This document shows positions 14,033-16,243 of a stretch of DNA of 16,243 bases, in pieces (the stretch's first letter is position 1; each line of letters opens with the position of its first letter). The translations under genes and the position numbers were made by a program. Source of the stretch: an uncultured Bryobacterales bacterium (GTDB lineage Bacteria > Acidobacteriota > Terriglobia > Bryobacterales > Bryobacteraceae); contig CALMAV010000049.1 of assembly GCA_937859895.1 (NCBI GenBank), positions 11,311-27,553 of the forward strand, read 5' to 3'. A model generated the notes under the pieces. The model saw only the letters and a program-made list of their open reading frames with translations. It did no database searches and was not told where the DNA came from.

Positions 14033-15940
14033 TTAAGCCGGTTGGGGCTCACCGCCCACAAATCCGGGAAGGCCAGTACCAGGAAGGGGAGCGATTATCG
14101 TTCCACCATCGGCAGGCGGACTTTGTCGCGGAGTGCTCGCGAGTTTCGGAAGCATCTTGCCGTTGATTAAATCAATGACCTCAGATCCATCCAAAACCTC
14201 CCGTTCCAGCAAGGCCTCGGCAATACGAACCATCGCATCGGAACGCTCTTCAATGATTTGCTTGGCCTTACGATAGCCGTCCTCAACCAGCTTGCGAACT
14301 TGCTCGTCAATCCGGATCGCAGTGGCTTCACTGTAATCACGATGTTGTGCAATCTCACGACCTAAGAAAATCTGCTCGTCTTTCTTGCCAAAGCTCAGCG
14401 GACCAAGCTCACTCATGCCCCACTCGCAGACCATCTTGTGAGCCATTTCAGTTGCCCGCTCGATGTCGTTACCGGCACCGGTTGTCATCTGCTCCAGGAA
14501 AATCTCTTCGGCAATTCGGCCAGCCATCAAGATAGCCAGCCGAGTCTGCAGATACTTCTTGTCATGCGACAGCTTGTCATCCAGCGGAAGCTGCATAGTC
14601 AAACCAAGAGCCATGCCACGTGGAATTATGGTGACCTTGTGCAGTGGATCGGCGTGTTCCAGCAGCGCCGCCACAATAGCATGACCGGCTTCATGATAAG
14701 CGGTCATCTTCTTTTCCTTGTCGCTGATGATCATGCTGCGCCGTTCGACGCCCATCATCACCTTGTCTTTGGCCAGTTCGAAATCGTACTGAGTAACAAC
14801 TTTGCGGTTCTGGCGAGCAGCAATCAAAGCAGCCTCGTTCACCAGATTTGCGAGATCTGCCCCAGCAAACCCCGGCGTGCCTCTTGCAATTAGGGAAAGG
14901 TCAATGTCGTCGGAAAGCGGAGTCTTCTTGCAGTGAACTTTTAAAATGCTCTCGCGTCCACGAACATCAGGCCGATCTACAACTACTCGGCGGTCGAAAC
15001 GACCCGGTCGAAGCAGGGCAGGATCCAGAACATCAGGGCGGTTCGTTGCAGCTACTAAGATAACGCCTTCATTCGATTCGAAGCCGTCCATCTCAACCAG
15101 CAATTGATTCAGCGTCTGTTCGCGTTCGTCGTGCCCACCGCCGAGACCCGCTCCACGATGTCGACCGACAGCGTCAATTTCATCGATAAAGATAATGCAA
15201 GGCGCGTTTTTCTTGCCCTGTTCGAACAAATCGCGAACACGGCTGGCACCGACGCCAACAAACATCTCAACGAAGTCCGAACCAGAGATAGAGAAAAAAG
15301 GAACATTGGCTTCACCAGCAATCGCGCGTGCCAGCAAAGTCTTACCTGTGCCGGGAGGTCCAACCAGCAGCACACCCTTTGGGATGCGACCGCCCAGCTT
15401 CTGGAACTTCTGTGGTTCACGCAGGAACTCAATGATTTCTTGCAGCTCTTCTTTAGCTTCTTCTACTCCAGCAACGTCTTTAAATGTGACCTTCTTTTGC
15501 TGAGAGGAATGGAGTCGCGCTCGACTCTTGCCAAAGCTTAACGCCTTGTTGCCGCCACTCTGCATCTGGCGCATCATAAAGATCCACAGCCCGAGCAGAA
15601 TCAACACCGGAACGGCATTGAACAGAATGCCGACCCACCCGCTGCCCGTTGAATCCTTCCACGAGTACTTGACGCCCTTTTCCTGCATCACTTTGTAGAT
15701 TTCGGGATAGTTCGGAGGAATGACGGTGTGGAAGCTGCGACCATCGGTCATGGTCCCCTGAACTTCGGAGCCTGTGATGTTGGCTTCCTTGATCTTGCCG
15801 TCCTGGACCGACGTAACGAAATCAGAGACAGAAAGACCCTGCGGCGACGGACCGCGATTAGTTCGTACCGCCATGTACACCAAAACGACCGCACAGATGA
15901 TTACCACCCAAAACACTGCGGTCTTTACATTTGAACTCAT
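14033..15940 (-). CDS. ftsH: ATP-dependent zinc metalloprotease FtsH
   Basis: This 635-aa inner-membrane AAA+ protease extracts and degrades misfolded membrane proteins and selected regulators as a hexamer. Domains in order: TM1 (about 7-24), a small periplasmic domain (25-102), TM2 (103-122), the AAA module with Walker A GPPGTGKT (194-201), pore loop FVGVG (227-231), Walker B IIFIDE (249-254) and the second region of homology with RPGRFDR (311-317), then the M41 peptidase domain with HEAGH (416-420) and third zinc ligand D492 in GAGNDIERAT. All essential residues are present. The last 35 or so residues form a Pro/Gly-rich tail after the conserved MLPKL. ATG 15940 is supported by AAGGTGA ending four nt upstream. 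tilS ends 64 nt upstream on the same strand, and a strong terminator follows. Confidence 0.98.
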   Translation of the reverse strand: MSSNVKTAVFWVVIICAVVLVYMAVRTNRGPSPQGLSVSDFVTSVQDGKIKEANITGSEVQGTMTDGRSFHTVIPPNYPEIYKVMQEKGVKYSWKDSTGSGWVGILFNAVPVLILLGLWIFMMRQMQSGGNKALSFGKSRARLHSSQQKKVTFKDVAGVEEAKEELQEIIEFLREPQKFQKLGGRIPKGVLLVGPPGTGKTLLARAIAGEANVPFFSISGSDFVEMFVGVGASRVRDLFEQGKKNAPCIIFIDEIDAVGRHRGAGLGGGHDEREQTLNQLLVEMDGFESNEGVILVAATNRPDVLDPALLRPGRFDRRVVVDRPDVRGRESILKVHCKKTPLSDDIDLSLIARGTPGFAGADLANLVNEAALIAARQNRKVVTQYDFELAKDKVMMGVERRSMIISDKEKKMTAYHEAGHAIVAALLEHADPLHKVTIIPRGMALGLTMQLPLDDKLSHDKKYLQTRLAILMAGRIAEEIFLEQMTTGAGNDIERATEMAHKMVCEWGMSELGPLSFGKKDEQIFLGREIAQHRDYSEATAIRIDEQVRKLVEDGYRKAKQIIEERSDAMVRIAEALLEREVLDGSEVIDLINGKMLPKLASTPRQSPPADGGTIIAPLPGTGLPGFVGGEPQPA

Positions 15941-16004
15941 TGATTCACCTTTTGCCGGCTACCGAATAACCAGCCCGAACGAAAAGCTCGGCTTCTAACC
16001 TCAC
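15941..16004 (-). other. tilS-ftsH junction, ftsH leader
   Basis: This 64-nt spacer holds the ftsH ribosome binding site AAGGTGA and a weak interrupted stem (GCCGA pairing with TCGGGC). No terminator or clear promoter is visible, so cotranscription of tilS and ftsH is likely. Confidence 0.5.
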
Positions 16005-16243
16005 CTATAATGACGTCGAACTTACCGGTTTCGATTCACTTACGCTCCCCGCAACCGAAGTTGCACAGGCCATTGGGGCTTCAAACCGGATTTGCAGTGC
16101 CGAGCGACTTCCCACGGCTGCGGCAAACTGTGAGGCAACCCCAAAATGCCGCACCCATACGATCTCGCGGCCTGCCACCATTACGGGCCAGTGCCGCCGC
16201 TCCCAGAGCAGTATTCTGAACTCCTGGAAAAGCGTTCTTAACT
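16005..16243 (-). CDS. tilS: tRNA(Ile)-lysidine synthetase TilS, C-terminal end (partial)
   Basis: Only the last 79 codons are in the window; the gene begins beyond the right edge. TilS attaches lysine to C34 of tRNA-Ile (CAU anticodon), changing both codon reading and charging. The visible part is the C-terminal domain: LFQEFRILLWERRHWPVMVA, then the conserved AGREIVWVRHFGVASQF that ends most TilS proteins, followed by a variable tail to TAG at 16005-16007. The catalytic PP-loop is not visible, so the assignment rests on this C-terminal signature plus position. A tilS gene just upstream of ftsH is a well known arrangement (in Bacillus with hpt between them). Here the two are separated by only 64 nt with no gene between. 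Confidence 0.78.
   Translation of the reverse strand, partial: LRTLFQEFRILLWERRHWPVMVAGREIVWVRHFGVASQFAAAVGSRSALQIRFEAPMACATSVAGSVSESKPVSSTSL

Noticed and set aside
1..16243. CRISPR array, tRNA, rRNA, insertion sequence or phage genes
   Set aside because: Reading both strands showed no repeated spacers, cloverleaf-like sequence, transposase motif or terminal inverted repeats.

Overview
The window looks like chromosomal DNA of an acidobacterium, probably class Terriglobia. This rests on gene content seen here: a padR-ADOP permease cassette (ADOP is the acidobacterial duplicated orphan permease family), a protein of the acidobacterial VWFA-related family, a secreted PQQ-type beta-propeller ending in the phylum-typical VAVFGLL sequence, a YacL-like PIN-TRAM protein and a secreted M28 peptidase. 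No rRNA, tRNA, CRISPR array, insertion sequence or phage gene was recognised. Base composition looks fairly even, with no obvious foreign island.

Layout. (1) 1-447 (-): the 5' part of rsmB, running off the left edge. (2) 618-2333 (+): an RRM RNA-binding protein, then a membrane-anchored PIN-TRAM protein, separated by a T-rich spacer that ends in a perfect 11-bp stem. (3) 2337-6432 (-): a compact operon padR, ADOP permease, VWFA-related secreted protein, with an 11-nt gap at the first junction and a GTGA stop/start overlap at the second. The promoter region carries TTGA/TCAA dyads. (4) 6433-6897: a non-coding stretch. (5) 6898-7890 (+): a secreted propeller-like protein of unknown role whose 3' end overlaps the convergent type II haloacid dehalogenase-like HAD gene (7874-8566, -). 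The HAD gene is divergent from an Old Yellow Enzyme gene of the YqjM/NamA class (8623-9756, +). (6) 9757-12028: a long non-coding stretch, then a promoter-like element, a 40-codon small ORF with a strong ribosome binding site, and a secreted M28 peptidase starting 5 nt after that ORF. (7) 12272-13888 (-): a secreted PQQ-type propeller. (8) 13975-16243 (-): a strong terminator, ftsH, and the 3' end of tilS running off the right edge.

How the genes may work together. rsmB, tilS and ftsH are housekeeping genes for rRNA modification, tRNA modification and membrane protein quality control. The RRM and PIN-TRAM neighbours suggest an RNA-handling pair; that is inference from position and domains only. 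The padR operon fits a ligand-sensitive repressor controlling an envelope permease-like protein and a secreted partner. The HAD/OYE pair may form a small detoxification locus. The least described signals are the 40-codon ORF ahead of the M28 peptidase, the structured leader of the RRM gene, and the loss of the metal-binding motif in the VWFA-like protein.
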